33,349 bases of DNA from CAYFJO01 sp964343305 (GTDB lineage Bacteria; Planctomycetota; Planctomycetia; Pirellulales; Pirellulaceae), in NCBI GenBank assembly GCA_964343305.1, contig CAYFJO010000071.1:1-33349 (forward strand), written 5' to 3'. Positions 7,985 through 17,520 of this stretch are shown piece by piece. Every line of letters begins with the position of its first letter. The first letter of the stretch is position 1. Below the pieces are notes generated by a model, which had not been told where the DNA came from, made no database searches, and saw only the letters and a program-made list of their open reading frames with translations. A program made the position numbers and the translations under genes.

Positions 7985-9457
7985 ATGAACGACCATCCCC
8001 CACCACTGAACCGCCGAAACTTCTTCCATCGAGCTGCTGATGGCCTGCAAGGGGCGGCTTTGGCCTATTTGCTCGGTGGAGATCTCTTTGGCAACGCAAC
8101 CCTGTCCGCGGCGGAGCACAAGCCGGCGGGCAATCCTCAGGTCTTTGATCTAACTCCGAAACAACCGCACCACGAGCCCAAAGCCAAATCGGTTATCCAA
8201 CTGTTCATGAATGGCGGTCCCAGCCAGACGGACACGTTCGATCCCAAGCCGATGTTGGACAAGCATCACGGCGAACCGTATTTCCACAAGATCGCCCAAG
8301 ACGTTTCGTCACCACAATCCGCCGGCGGTTTGTTACGTAGTCCGTTCAAATTTGCTCAGCACGGACAAAGCGGCACGTGGGTTTCCGAAGCGATGCCGCA
8401 CGTGGCCAAACAAGTTGACAACATTGCGGTCATTCGATCGATGTTCAACTCACACCCAAACCACGAACCGGCCTTATTCAAAATCCATTCGGGACGTCTC
8501 CTCCCAGGGCGTGCCACACTTGGTGCCTGGGTCACGTACGGACTCGGCAGCGAGAATCAAAGTCTTCCGGCATACGTCGTGTTCGACGATCCGTTGGGCT
8601 TGCCAGTCAACACAGTTCAGAACTGGCAGTCTGGTCAACTACCTCCGCTCTATCAAGGCACGCGTCTGCGATCCACCGGCTCGCCGATTCTCAACTTAAA
8701 GCCGGAGACAGACGAACCCAGCAGCATCGCGCAATTGCGGCGCGACCTGCTCGCTCGACTCGACAACATCCACCGTCGTCAGCGACCAGGAAACTTGCAA
8801 CTCGATGCCCGCATCGCCAGCTATGAATTGGCTGCCCGCATGCAATTGGAAGCAACGGATGCATTGGATCTGAATCAGGAATCCAAAAAGACACTCGATG
8901 CATACGGCGTCGGCAAAGAGCCCACGGACTCGTACGCCCGCCGCTGCGTGATGGCCCGTCGGTTGGTCGAACGCGGTGTGCGTTTCGTCCAGCTCTTTAT
9001 CAACGGCCAAATTTGGGACAACCACAGCAACCTCAAGAGCAGCTTGAAATCGGCCGCCGATCGCACCGACCAGCCGGTCGCTGCATTACTGGCCGATCTA
9101 AAACAGCGCGGCTTGCTGGACCAAACGCTAGTCATCTGGGGCGGCGAATTCGGGCGCCTGCCAATCGCCCAAATTCGCGACAAGAACAACGTCAACAACG
9201 CTGGCCGCGACCACGGCCCACGGGGCTTCAGCCTGTGGATGGCCGGCGGCGGCATCAAGCCCGGCATCACCTACGGCAACACCGACGAAATCGGTTTTGC
9301 GGCAGTAGAAAACCGCGTCAGCATCGCCGACTGGCACGCCACGATTCTGCACCTCTTAGGTCTGCACCACGAAAAGCTCTTCTTTGAACGCAACGGCCTT
9401 CCTGAGAAACTGACCGACACATTCGAGCCACGGATCGTCAAAGAAATCTTGGCGTAA
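7985..9457 (+). CDS. DUF1501 protein, Tat-exported
   Basis: About 490 residues of the DUF1501 family, distant relatives of the alkaline phosphatase/sulfatase superfamily, abundant in planctomycetes and without a settled function. The N-terminus has a twin-arginine motif (NRRNFFHRAADG) and hydrophobic stretch, suggesting Tat export. Family motifs are SVIQLFMNGGPSQTDTFD, the RSMFNSHPNHEPALF region, and LVIWGGEFGRLP with the later RDHGPRGF. TTG at 7979 and ATG at 7985 are alternative starts. Unlike most DUF1501 genes it does not sit beside a PSD1/DUF1549/DUF1553 gene. The 8-nt gap to the MFS gene suggests one transcript. Confidence 0.93.
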   Translation: MNDHPPPLNRRNFFHRAADGLQGAALAYLLGGDLFGNATLSAAEHKPAGNPQVFDLTPKQPHHEPKAKSVIQLFMNGGPSQTDTFDPKPMLDKHHGEPYFHKIAQDVSSPQSAGGLLRSPFKFAQHGQSGTWVSEAMPHVAKQVDNIAVIRSMFNSHPNHEPALFKIHSGRLLPGRATLGAWVTYGLGSENQSLPAYVVFDDPLGLPVNTVQNWQSGQLPPLYQGTRLRSTGSPILNLKPETDEPSSIAQLRRDLLARLDNIHRRQRPGNLQLDARIASYELAARMQLEATDALDLNQESKKTLDAYGVGKEPTDSYARRCVMARRLVERGVRFVQLFINGQIWDNHSNLKSSLKSAADRTDQPVAALLADLKQRGLLDQTLVIWGGEFGRLPIAQIRDKNNVNNAGRDHGPRGFSLWMAGGGIKPGITYGNTDEIGFAAVENRVSIADWHATILHLLGLHHEKLFFERNGLPEKLTDTFEPRIVKEILA

Positions 9458-9465
9458 CCGGCTGA

Positions 9466-10794
9466 ATGTCAAGCAACCCCTATCAACCGCCACGGCCGAC
9501 CAAGTACGACCAGACGCCGACGCAAACACGTTGGATCATCTTCGCGATGGCGTGCTTCGCGAGTTTTCTGACTTACATCCATCGCTATTCGTGGGGCGCG
9601 GCCAGTCCCTATCTGCAAAAAGAGTACGGCTTGAAAGATACGGAGATGGGGTGGCTCGACTCTGCGTTTAACTTGACGTATGCCCTGGGGCAATTTCCGG
9701 GCGGTTTGGCAGGCGACGTCTTAGGACCTCGGCTCATGATCCCCGCCTCAGCGATTCTTTGGTCGATCGCGGTTGCTGGCCCGGCGTTGGTCACGACCTT
9801 TGGGATGTTGCTTGTCTCGCGGTTGCTGTTTGGTGCCGCACAAGCACCCTGTTATCCAAATCTAGGCAAGATCACGAAGGCTTGGTTTCCGTTATCGGTA
9901 CGTACTTCGATCCAAGGAACGGTGGCATCATTTTCCGGCCGTGCCGGAGCGGGCGTGGCACCGTTTCTCGTGGGCACGGTGCTCATCGGCATGATGCACT
10001 TGAGTTGGCAACAATCGCTCTACTCACTGGCCAGCGTCGGCGCCGTGTTTGCCATTGCGTTTTGGTTTTTGTTTCGCAATCGGCCGACGGTTCATCCGTG
10101 GTCGAACGAAGCAGAACGACATCTAATCGAATCGGACGAAGCACCAGATTCAAAAACCGAGCCCGAGTATCGATTCAGTTGGACGCCGTCGAATTGTTTG
10201 AATCTGTTCTTCTTTCTCTGCGCGTCTTTTTGCAGCACAGCCGCCGACAACCTGTTCGTTTTCTGGATGCCCCGGTTCCTGGTTCAAGAGAAAGGGTTTT
10301 CGCCCTTCGAAATGGGAATCTTCGCCAGTCTGCCGTTGTGGGGCGGCGCGATTGGTGGACTGTGTGGCGGACTGCTGAATGACTTTTTGATCCGAACCAC
10401 CGGCAACCGGCGACTGGCCCGCAGCCTGGTGGCGTCGACCGGCAAAGTGTTAGCGGCAGTTTTGATCGTCGTCAGCCTCATGGCCCAAGACGGTCGAGTG
10501 GTCATGGCAGTGCTGTTCTTCTGCAAATTCTTTAGCGACTGGAGCCAGCCAACGTGGTGGGGAACGGTGACAGATATCGGCGGCCCAGCAGCCGGTCGCG
10601 TGTTTGGTTTGGTAAATACCTTTGGCTCTCTCGGAGCGACCGCCATCGGTCCCGTGATGGGATACATCAAGCAGTATCACGGCTGGAATGCACTTTTCTT
10701 TTTCGTTGGTGTCGTTTACATACTGACGGCGGTGTTCTGGGCCTTGGTCAACTGCACCAAAAAACTGGTCATTGAAGGCCGGGATAACTTGTAG
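9466..10794 (+). CDS. MFS transporter, anion:cation symporter type
   Basis: A 442-residue carrier with about 12 predicted membrane helices. FNLTYALGQFPGGLAGDVLGPR carries the loop 2-3 signature G-x-x-x-D-x-x-G-x-R, and the YLQKEYGLKDTEMGWLDSAF segment is typical of the hexuronate/organic-anion (ACS) branch. Expected role is inner-membrane uptake of a sugar acid or organic anion by cation symport; the substrate is inferred only. The ATG lies 8 nt after the DUF1501 stop, without a strong Shine-Dalgarno, which suggests translational coupling. Flanking lactonase-like and oxidoreductase genes agree with a carbohydrate substrate. Confidence 0.93.
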   Translation: MSSNPYQPPRPTKYDQTPTQTRWIIFAMACFASFLTYIHRYSWGAASPYLQKEYGLKDTEMGWLDSAFNLTYALGQFPGGLAGDVLGPRLMIPASAILWSIAVAGPALVTTFGMLLVSRLLFGAAQAPCYPNLGKITKAWFPLSVRTSIQGTVASFSGRAGAGVAPFLVGTVLIGMMHLSWQQSLYSLASVGAVFAIAFWFLFRNRPTVHPWSNEAERHLIESDEAPDSKTEPEYRFSWTPSNCLNLFFFLCASFCSTAADNLFVFWMPRFLVQEKGFSPFEMGIFASLPLWGGAIGGLCGGLLNDFLIRTTGNRRLARSLVASTGKVLAAVLIVVSLMAQDGRVVMAVLFFCKFFSDWSQPTWWGTVTDIGGPAAGRVFGLVNTFGSLGATAIGPVMGYIKQYHGWNALFFFVGVVYILTAVFWALVNCTKKLVIEGRDNL

Positions 10795-10861
10795 TTGGAA
10801 GCATTTCAATCGCTTCGCGGTCGTGTAAGAATACATGTTCGACTCGACACTTTATCAAGAG

Positions 10862-10866
10862 AGGAG
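10862..10866 (+). promoter_or_regulatory. Shine-Dalgarno site deciding the Gfo/Idh start
   Basis: AGGAG ends 7 nt before the ATG at 10874. This favours that ATG over the in-frame ATG at 10835 and places the twin-arginine motif at the usual distance from the N-terminus. Confidence 0.6.
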
Positions 10867-10873
10867 CCTGATC

Positions 10874-12190
10874 ATGACCGAATCGCAACGTCGGACGTTT
10901 CTGAAAACTGCTGGAATGAGTGCCGTCGCACTGACGATGAGCAGCCAAAATGGGCGGGCATCGCAGAAGTCAGATTTGCTCAAAGTTGCCGTCATCGGCA
11001 CAGGCGGCATGGGCAGTTTTCACGTTGGGGTTCTTGCCGGGCGGAAGGATGTCGAGTTGGCCTATGTTTGCGATGTTGACACGACCCGGTTGGCCAAGGC
11101 AGCGAAACGGGTTGAATCTGCCAAAGGCAAAGCTCCGGTGGCGGTGAAAGACATGCGTGAAATCCTTGATGATCAGACTGTTGACGCGGTGTTTATCGCC
11201 ACCCCGGATCACTGGCACGCGCCGGCCGCGATCCTGGCGCTCGATGCGGGCAAACATGTTTATGTTGAAAAACCATGTTGTCACAACATTCGGGAAGGGC
11301 AACTGTTGGTTGAGGCGGTCCGACGCACTGGCAAGTTGTTGCAGGTTGGCACACAGAGTCGCAGCACGGACTGCGTCAAAGAAGCGATTCAGCGCGTCAA
11401 GGAAGGCGAGATCGGCGAAGTGCTGGTGACAAAAACTTGGAACACTCAGAAACGTCGGTCAATCGGCAAGACCCAGCCAAGTCAGCCCCCGAAGCATCTG
11501 GATTTCGATCTTTGGGTTGGTCCCGCGCCGATGGTCGAGTATCGCTCGAACTTGTTGCACGGAATCTGGCGATGGTGGTACGACTTTGGCTGCGGCGACA
11601 TTGGCAACGATGGCGTGCACGACATCGACGTCGGGCTGTGGGGCTTTGGTGCCCAAACACATCCGACACGTGCGACTTGTTTCGGCGGAAAACTTTATTT
11701 TGACGATGACCAGCAGTTTCCCGACACGCAATATGCGATGTTTGAGTATCCGACCGATAGCAAGCCGGAAGGTCGGAAGAAGCAGTTCATTTTTGAACAA
11801 CGGATTTGGACGCCGTACAACCAGGATGGCTATGACAATGGCGCGGCGTTTTATGGAACGGGCGGTGTCATGATCGTCGGTCATGCCGTCGGCTGGCGAT
11901 TGTATGGGCCGCGAAACAAGTTGATCGCCGAGCGTTCCGATCCGGTCAGCTTGCCCGCTCACCACACGAATTTCTTCGATTGCATTCGCGGCACGCAAAA
12001 GCAGCTCAATGCCAACGTCCACATGGGACATCGAGCCGCCACGCTGGTGCATCTGGCGAACATCGGTGCACGCGTTGGTGGAGTCCTCGAATTTGATCCG
12101 CAATCTGAGAAAATCACCAGTTCGGTCGATGCCGCTATCTTGGCTCGTCGTGAATATCGAGAAAAGCACTGGGCGACGCCCATCGGTTGA
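10874..12190 (+). CDS. Gfo/Idh/MocA oxidoreductase, Tat-exported
   Basis: About 438 residues. The leader SQRRTFLKTAGMSAVALTM is a twin-arginine signal, so the protein probably folds with its nicotinamide cofactor in the cytoplasm and is then exported. The Rossmann motif follows as VAVIGTGGMGSFHVG, then VDAVFIATPDHWHAP, and the family hallmark EKPCCHN. The C-terminal half has the GDIGNDGVHDID region found in planctomycete members. Known relatives oxidise, reduce or epimerise sugars; here the cofactor may act as a tightly bound prosthetic group. It closes the run of carbohydrate-type genes on this strand. Confidence 0.93.
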   Translation: MTESQRRTFLKTAGMSAVALTMSSQNGRASQKSDLLKVAVIGTGGMGSFHVGVLAGRKDVELAYVCDVDTTRLAKAAKRVESAKGKAPVAVKDMREILDDQTVDAVFIATPDHWHAPAAILALDAGKHVYVEKPCCHNIREGQLLVEAVRRTGKLLQVGTQSRSTDCVKEAIQRVKEGEIGEVLVTKTWNTQKRRSIGKTQPSQPPKHLDFDLWVGPAPMVEYRSNLLHGIWRWWYDFGCGDIGNDGVHDIDVGLWGFGAQTHPTRATCFGGKLYFDDDQQFPDTQYAMFEYPTDSKPEGRKKQFIFEQRIWTPYNQDGYDNGAAFYGTGGVMIVGHAVGWRLYGPRNKLIAERSDPVSLPAHHTNFFDCIRGTQKQLNANVHMGHRAATLVHLANIGARVGGVLEFDPQSEKITSSVDAAILARREYREKHWATPIG

Positions 12191-12242
12191 CGATTCTGGC
12201 CAGACTCGATCAAATCTTGGTTTGCCATTTGTTCACTGAGAA

Positions 12243-12307
12243 GTAGGACGGGCACTCCTGCCCGCCTCAGCCATGACGGGTTCGACGGGTAGAAGTGCCC
12301 ATCCTAC
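12243..12307. repeat. REP-like palindrome between the oxidoreductase gene and pheS
   Basis: Arms of 22 bp at 12243-12264 (starts gtaggacgggcactcctg) and 12286-12307 (ends agtgcccatcctac) are inverted copies with three mismatches, separated by 21 nt. The mismatches are all transitions, which would leave some G-U pairs in a transcript. Position between two unrelated + strand genes allows a role in transcript termination or 3'-end protection, but there is no T-run. Its sequence is unrelated to the other palindromes in the window. Confidence 0.6.
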
Positions 12308-12381
12308 ACAAAAGATCGCGTGAACCCTTCGGCAATGTAATTCCACCTTAATCTTGTCAACACACCACACAGAAGTTCACC

Positions 12382-13416
12382 ATGTTGGATGAAGTTCAAA
12401 CGCTCAAGGAAGACGGCTTAGAACAAATTGCTCAAGCGGCGACGTTTGACGAATTGGAGCATGTCCGCGTGTCTCTGCTCGGCAAGAAGGGCAAGCTGAC
12501 CGCGATGCTCAAGAGCATCGGCAAGCTGTCGCCGGACGAGAGGAAAGCGGTCGGACAGGCGACGAATGAAGTCAAAAAGGAATTGCAAGCAGCAATCGAA
12601 ACGGCCAAACAGGAGTTGCTTAACAAAGATTCCGATGTCGAGCCGTTCGACGTGACGTTGCCGGGCAACAAGCCGTTCCGCGGTGGACTGCACCCCATTA
12701 CCCAGATGATCTACGACTTGAACGATGCGTTTTTGAGTTTGGGATTTGAAGTTTACGACGGCCCAGAGATTACGTCCGAACATTATGCGTTTGACAACTT
12801 GAATTTCCGCCCGGACCATCCGGCGCGGGAGAGCATGGATACTTACTGGTTGGAAGGCACGGAAGATAAGAAGGGGGCGGACCGGTTGTGTTTGCGACCG
12901 CATCTGACGGGCGGAAGCGTTCGTTACATGCAGACGCACGAGCCGCCGTTTCGATTCGTTTACCCAGGACGTGTTTTTCGGAACGAAGCGACCGACGCAC
13001 GTCATGAACGCGCGTTCTTTCAGTACGAAGCGTTGATTGTTGACGAGTGCGTGCCATTTTCCTCCGGTCGGCTATTGATCACCACGATCCTCGACCGCGT
13101 GTTTGGGACGCACGTGGAGACGCGGATGCGCGTCGGCTATTTCCCGTTTGTCGAACCCGGTTTCGAGATCGACATGCGCTGCCTGGTTTGCGGTGGCGGA
13201 GGTTGTCCGGTTTGCAAACAGGTGGGTTGGTTGGAAGTGATGCCCGGCGGCGCGACGCACCCGAATGTCTTCAAAGCCGGTGGAATCGATCCGAACAAGT
13301 GGGCCGGTTTCTATATCAACATCGGGCTCGACCGCATGGTGATGATGCGGTCCGGCATGGATGACGTACGCCGCTTCCACAGCGGCGATTTGCGGTTCTT
13401 ACAGCAGTTCTGTTGA
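12382..13416 (+). CDS. pheS: phenylalanine--tRNA ligase alpha subunit
   Basis: A 344-residue class II synthetase catalytic subunit. Residues 1-90 are the N-terminal coiled coil (EQIAQAATFDELEHVRVSLLGKKGKLT). The catalytic domain follows, with HPITQMIYDL, motif 2 as FRNEATDARHERAFFQYEAL, and motif 3 as GLDRMVMMRSGMDDVRRF. A CLVCGGGGCPVC pair of CxxC motifs lies in a loop before motif 3, as in a number of bacterial PheS proteins. It charges tRNA-Phe as an (alpha-beta)2 complex with the product of the next gene, which starts 24 nt later. Length is normal. No T-box or Phe-rich leader peptide is visible upstream. Confidence 0.97.
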   Translation: MLDEVQTLKEDGLEQIAQAATFDELEHVRVSLLGKKGKLTAMLKSIGKLSPDERKAVGQATNEVKKELQAAIETAKQELLNKDSDVEPFDVTLPGNKPFRGGLHPITQMIYDLNDAFLSLGFEVYDGPEITSEHYAFDNLNFRPDHPARESMDTYWLEGTEDKKGADRLCLRPHLTGGSVRYMQTHEPPFRFVYPGRVFRNEATDARHERAFFQYEALIVDECVPFSSGRLLITTILDRVFGTHVETRMRVGYFPFVEPGFEIDMRCLVCGGGGCPVCKQVGWLEVMPGGATHPNVFKAGGIDPNKWAGFYINIGLDRMVMMRSGMDDVRRFHSGDLRFLQQFC

Positions 13417-13440
13417 GGTCGACGACAAGTCGAAAAGTGA

Positions 13441-15861
13441 ATGAAGATCTCTTTGGATTGGGTAAAGGAATACGTTGCACTGCCGGATGATCTGGCTCCC
13501 GACGACATTGCTTATGACTTGACGATGTCGACGGTCGAAGTCGAATCGGTCGACCACTTGGGAGAGACGTTGAGTGGTTTGATCGTGGCGCGAGTCGACG
13601 AAGTGGCAAAACATCCCCAGGCGGATCGGCTGGTGGTCGCCAAGTGCGACCTGGGAGACAAGCAAGTCGACGTCGTTTGCGGCGCGACGAACGTGGTGGA
13701 AGGGATGTGCGTTGCGCTGGCACCGCCGGGAACCGAAGTGTTTTTAGGCGGCGACTCGGAGCGAACGACGATTCAAGCGGCAAAAGTCCGCGGAGTCCAA
13801 AGCGAAGGCATGATTTGTTCGCCGGGGGAAATTGGCCTGACCGACCTTTTTCCGTGCGGTGAAAAGGAAATCCTCGATCTGACCTCGTTCGACGCGGAAC
13901 CGGGAGCAGCGATTGTTGACGTGTTGGGTTTGGACGATGTGATTCTCGAAATCGACAACAAATCGCTCACAAACCGACCGGATCTGTGGGGGCATTACGG
14001 AATCGCCCGCGAGTTGTCCGCAATCTACGACTTGAAACTCAAGCGGATTGCACCGTTGAAACTTGGCGACATCAAACCCAAAAAACGCAAGATCTCACAA
14101 GTGCCGGAGTGCCGACGATTCACGGAAACGAAGATCTCAGGCGTGTCGGCCGAACCGTCGCCATTCTGGCTGCGCAGTCGACTGGCACGCGTCGGGCAGC
14201 GTCCGATCAATTTGCTCGTGGATCTTACGAACTACGTGATGCTTGCGGTCGGTCAGCCAACCCATGCGTTTGATGCGAGCCGAGTGACGGGCAAAGTGAC
14301 GGTTCGCTTCGCAACCAAGAAGGACAAGCTACGGTTGCTCGATCAATCGGAGCCGGTGTTAAAGAAAGTGGACCTGGTCGTCGCGGACGATGAATCGCCG
14401 ATTTCGTTGGCGGGCGTCATGGGCGGAGACGGCCACTCGGTGCTCGAAGATACGACCGACATTATCTTCGAGTGCGCGAATTTCGATGCGTACACCATTC
14501 GTCACTCGGCGACACGGCTAGGAATTCGCACGGAGAGTTCATCTCGATTCGAGAAGGCGTTGGATCCTGAACTTGTGATGACGGGCGTTTCGATGTTCGT
14601 CTCGATGCTGAAAAAACTACAGCCCTCGGCAACGGTGACGGCGTTTTGTGATGACTATCGCAAGCCGTTTGAGCCTCAATCGACGGATGTGCCGCTTGAG
14701 TTTCTGGATTGGCGGCTCGGCATCAACATGCCACCTGCCGAGATGGCCGGTTACTTAAAGCGGTTGGGTTTTGGGATCAGAAAAAAGAAAAGTGCATTGG
14801 TTGTAACGCCCCCATCATGGCGATCGACCGGCGACATCACGCTGCCCGAAGACATCGTCGAAGAAATCGCGAGGCTGCATGGGTACGAGAAGTTTACCTT
14901 CAGCGCACCGAATGTTGCACTGACCGAGGCCGTCAAGCAGCCGCGATACTTGATCGAACGACACGTCAAAGAGTTCTTGGCGAGTCGCGGTTCGATGCAA
15001 GAAGTGTTTGGCTATCCTTGGATCCAAGACCAATACCTCGAGGCCGCGGGTGTCGAAAAGTCGGATTGCCTAGAGATGGCGTCTCCGCCGGCACCGGATG
15101 AATGTCGCCTGCAGCCGTCGCTGATTCCCGCGTTGCTAAAAGCGGCATCAGACAACGAACGGTTCTTTAAGGAGTTTCAACTGTTTCAACTGACCCGGGT
15201 GTTCCGAGCTGGCAACACCAAGAAGTCGAAAAAGTCAGAAGACCGCCTTCCAGGCCAACCGAAGTTGGTGTCGGGCGTGTTCGTGGGCACAGACGCACAG
15301 ACGTTGTTTCGCGATGCAAAGGGGGTGTTGGACGGTTTGGCGCGAAGCCTGCGGATCGATGCGTTGACGTATACAACCACGAACGGGGTCGTTTGGGGTG
15401 AACGCGATTTGCAGATGGAAGTGTCGTCGGATGGAAATATGTTGGGACACCTCGCTGTCGTAGCGCGACCCGCGCGTATGAAGGCAGACATCAAGCACGC
15501 CCATCTTGTCGCGTTTGAGTTGGAACTAGAGTCGCTACTCGGTTTGGAGCAGAAGCCACATCTCTACAAACAGATTTCTGAATTCCCCCACGTTGAGTAC
15601 GACATTTCGCTCGTTTTTGATTTTGGCACGCCCTGGAGCGAGGTCGAGGGCGCGATTCAAGACGTCAACTCGCTGATCACCCAAGTTGATTTTGTGGACG
15701 AGTACCACGGCAAGGGAATTGACGACGGTAAGAAGTCCCTCACCATGCGGCTGACGCTGCGGTCCGGGGAAGGCACATTAACTTCGCAAGAGTGCGACCG
15801 AGTTGTGGCGGAAGTCGTAAGCTTGTTGGGTGATCGATTCGGTGCCGTTCAGCGAACTTGA
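13441..15861 (+). CDS. pheT: phenylalanine--tRNA ligase beta subunit
   Basis: An 806-residue beta subunit of normal length. Residues about 40-150 are the EMAP/tRNA-binding domain (KHPQADRLVVAKCDLGD). The B3/B4 editing core follows around residues 210-400, with QPTHAFDASRV and GVMGGDGHSV. Next are the B5 domain with LPEDIVEEIARLHGYEKF and a C-terminal FDX-ACB anticodon-binding domain starting near FPHVEYDISLVFDFG. It holds the alpha subunit in the active heterotetramer and hydrolyses mischarged Tyr-tRNA. The stop codon lies inside the 3' end of the convergent sulfatase gene, a 13-bp tail-to-tail overlap. Confidence 0.97.
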   Translation: MKISLDWVKEYVALPDDLAPDDIAYDLTMSTVEVESVDHLGETLSGLIVARVDEVAKHPQADRLVVAKCDLGDKQVDVVCGATNVVEGMCVALAPPGTEVFLGGDSERTTIQAAKVRGVQSEGMICSPGEIGLTDLFPCGEKEILDLTSFDAEPGAAIVDVLGLDDVILEIDNKSLTNRPDLWGHYGIARELSAIYDLKLKRIAPLKLGDIKPKKRKISQVPECRRFTETKISGVSAEPSPFWLRSRLARVGQRPINLLVDLTNYVMLAVGQPTHAFDASRVTGKVTVRFATKKDKLRLLDQSEPVLKKVDLVVADDESPISLAGVMGGDGHSVLEDTTDIIFECANFDAYTIRHSATRLGIRTESSSRFEKALDPELVMTGVSMFVSMLKKLQPSATVTAFCDDYRKPFEPQSTDVPLEFLDWRLGINMPPAEMAGYLKRLGFGIRKKKSALVVTPPSWRSTGDITLPEDIVEEIARLHGYEKFTFSAPNVALTEAVKQPRYLIERHVKEFLASRGSMQEVFGYPWIQDQYLEAAGVEKSDCLEMASPPAPDECRLQPSLIPALLKAASDNERFFKEFQLFQLTRVFRAGNTKKSKKSEDRLPGQPKLVSGVFVGTDAQTLFRDAKGVLDGLARSLRIDALTYTTTNGVVWGERDLQMEVSSDGNMLGHLAVVARPARMKADIKHAHLVAFELELESLLGLEQKPHLYKQISEFPHVEYDISLVFDFGTPWSEVEGAIQDVNSLITQVDFVDEYHGKGIDDGKKSLTMRLTLRSGEGTLTSQECDRVVAEVVSLLGDRFGAVQRT

Positions 15862-17360
15862 CGCGCCGACTTTTTCTTCGCTTTGTTCGCTTGCTTGGTC
15901 TTCCATAGCGAGATTGTTTCGATATCGTTTTTCGACGCCGGTCCGTCCGTGCTGCGACCGCTGAATACGTCCTTTTTCAGTTGATTTAGCAGCCGTTTTG
16001 CAATCTCGGACTCTTTTAAATACAGATTCGTTGTCTCGGATGGGTCTTTTGCCAGATCGTACAGTTGTGCGTCTGGGGCGTCAGCGGGCACTTGATTTTC
16101 TTTCGGCGACGACCAACCGCCAGAGCCGCGCGCGAGGCTCAGTTTCCAGTTCTCGGTACGATAGGCAAAGTGACCGCTGATTGAATGATGGATCACGCCG
16201 ACACGTGTTGATTCGATCGGTTTTCCGAACAGAGCGGGCAGAAAGCTCACGCTGTCTTCACAACTTGCCGCCGGAACGCTGACTCCCACAATCTCGGCAA
16301 CCGTCGCAAAAACGTCGGTTTGGCAGATTAATTGATCGCTCATCGAATTTGGTTCGACCTTTCCTGGCCAGCGGACAATAAACGGATTTCGATGCCCGCC
16401 GTCCCAGATGTCGGCCTTTGAGCCTCGCAAGTGAGCACTAACAAGATGGCCCTTTTGAGCCAACGCTGGAATGCCCGCGGCTTTGGAACAACCGTTGTCG
16501 CTGGTGAAGATCACCAAAGTGTTTTCCGTCATTCCATGTTTATCTAGAGCCGCGGACACCTCGCCGACAACGTTGTCGGTCTGCATCACGAAATCTCCAT
16601 AATCTCCCAATCCACTCTTCCCTTGCCACTCTGGCGTAGGAACGATCGGCGTATGCGGCGAGCCAAGCGGGATGTAGAGAAAGAACGGTTGGTCTTTGCC
16701 AGCACGCGATTCAATGTACTCGACACTCTTGCGCGTCAGTCGCGGCAACATGTTGATCACGGCGTCGCGTTCGATCACACGATCGTTTTCGATGACCGCT
16801 TCCATGTTCCGAGCGTGGTGAAATCCATGGTAATAGTCGAACCCGCGGTGAATCGGTCCATCGGGGATTCGCGCGCCGATCGGCGGCGTCTTGTGATTCT
16901 TTCGTTCGTAACGCTTTCCCGTTTCGGGATTCAAGTATTCGAAATCAAGATGCCACTTGCCGATCGCGGCGGTGTGGTAACCGTGCTGCCGCAAGAAACT
17001 GGCGATGGTCGGCCGATCGAGTGCAATCAGGCTGGGCGCGAAACCTGTCACGACACCCTTTTGCAACCGCGTTCTCCAACTGTATCGCCCCGTCATCAAA
17101 CCATAACGTGTCGGTGTGCAGACGGACGAACCGGAATGGGCGTCCGTAAGAATCATACCCTGTTTGGCAAGCCGGTCGGCATGGGGAGTGGGGATCTTGC
17201 TCGTCTTCGGAGCCAGGCAGCGGACATCGCCGTAGCCGAGATCGTCGCAGAGGATGTAGACGATATTCGGTTTTCGAGCGGCCAAGTCGGCGGCGGTGGC
17301 AAGATTCGGAACGAGGACGAGGCAAAAAACGATCGGAGACAATGCGAGTAGGCTTTTCAT
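15849..17360 (-). CDS. secreted type I sulfatase (arylsulfatase family)
   Basis: A 503-residue formylglycine sulfatase. The Sec signal peptide spans residues 1-23 (MKSLLALSPIVFCLVLVPNL), with likely cleavage after ATA. KPNIVYILCDDLGYGD gives the metal-binding Asp pair at 39-40. SSVCTPTRYGLMTGR carries Cys81 in the C-x-P-x-R motif, which is converted to formylglycine. VIFTSDNG supplies the later metal ligands. It should cleave sulfate esters from polysaccharides or other organics in the periplasm or outside. Longer in-frame starts upstream lack a signal peptide and run into the PilZ gene, so ATG at 17360 is preferred. No formylglycine-generating enzyme is in the window. Confidence 0.95.
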   Translation of the reverse strand: MKSLLALSPIVFCLVLVPNLATAADLAARKPNIVYILCDDLGYGDVRCLAPKTSKIPTPHADRLAKQGMILTDAHSGSSVCTPTRYGLMTGRYSWRTRLQKGVVTGFAPSLIALDRPTIASFLRQHGYHTAAIGKWHLDFEYLNPETGKRYERKNHKTPPIGARIPDGPIHRGFDYYHGFHHARNMEAVIENDRVIERDAVINMLPRLTRKSVEYIESRAGKDQPFFLYIPLGSPHTPIVPTPEWQGKSGLGDYGDFVMQTDNVVGEVSAALDKHGMTENTLVIFTSDNGCSKAAGIPALAQKGHLVSAHLRGSKADIWDGGHRNPFIVRWPGKVEPNSMSDQLICQTDVFATVAEIVGVSVPAASCEDSVSFLPALFGKPIESTRVGVIHHSISGHFAYRTENWKLSLARGSGGWSSPKENQVPADAPDAQLYDLAKDPSETTNLYLKESEIAKRLLNQLKKDVFSGRSTDGPASKNDIETISLWKTKQANKAKKKSARQVR

Positions 17361-17520
17361 AGTTGGTAGACCGGCGATACGCGAGTGGAAAAAACAATGA
17401 CCAGTGCAAGAACATCCAACGCGCCATCGATTATAGGCAGAGACGAGACCAGCACGATACCTCTTCAAACGCCAACCGAAATCGTTCCCACGCTCGGTAC
17501 CGCGCCCGTCGGACGATGTT

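Noticed and set aside
12191..12381. T-box or attenuator leader before pheS
   Set aside because: No T-box sequence, Phe-rich leader peptide or T-run terminator is visible; the structure there is a REP-like palindrome.
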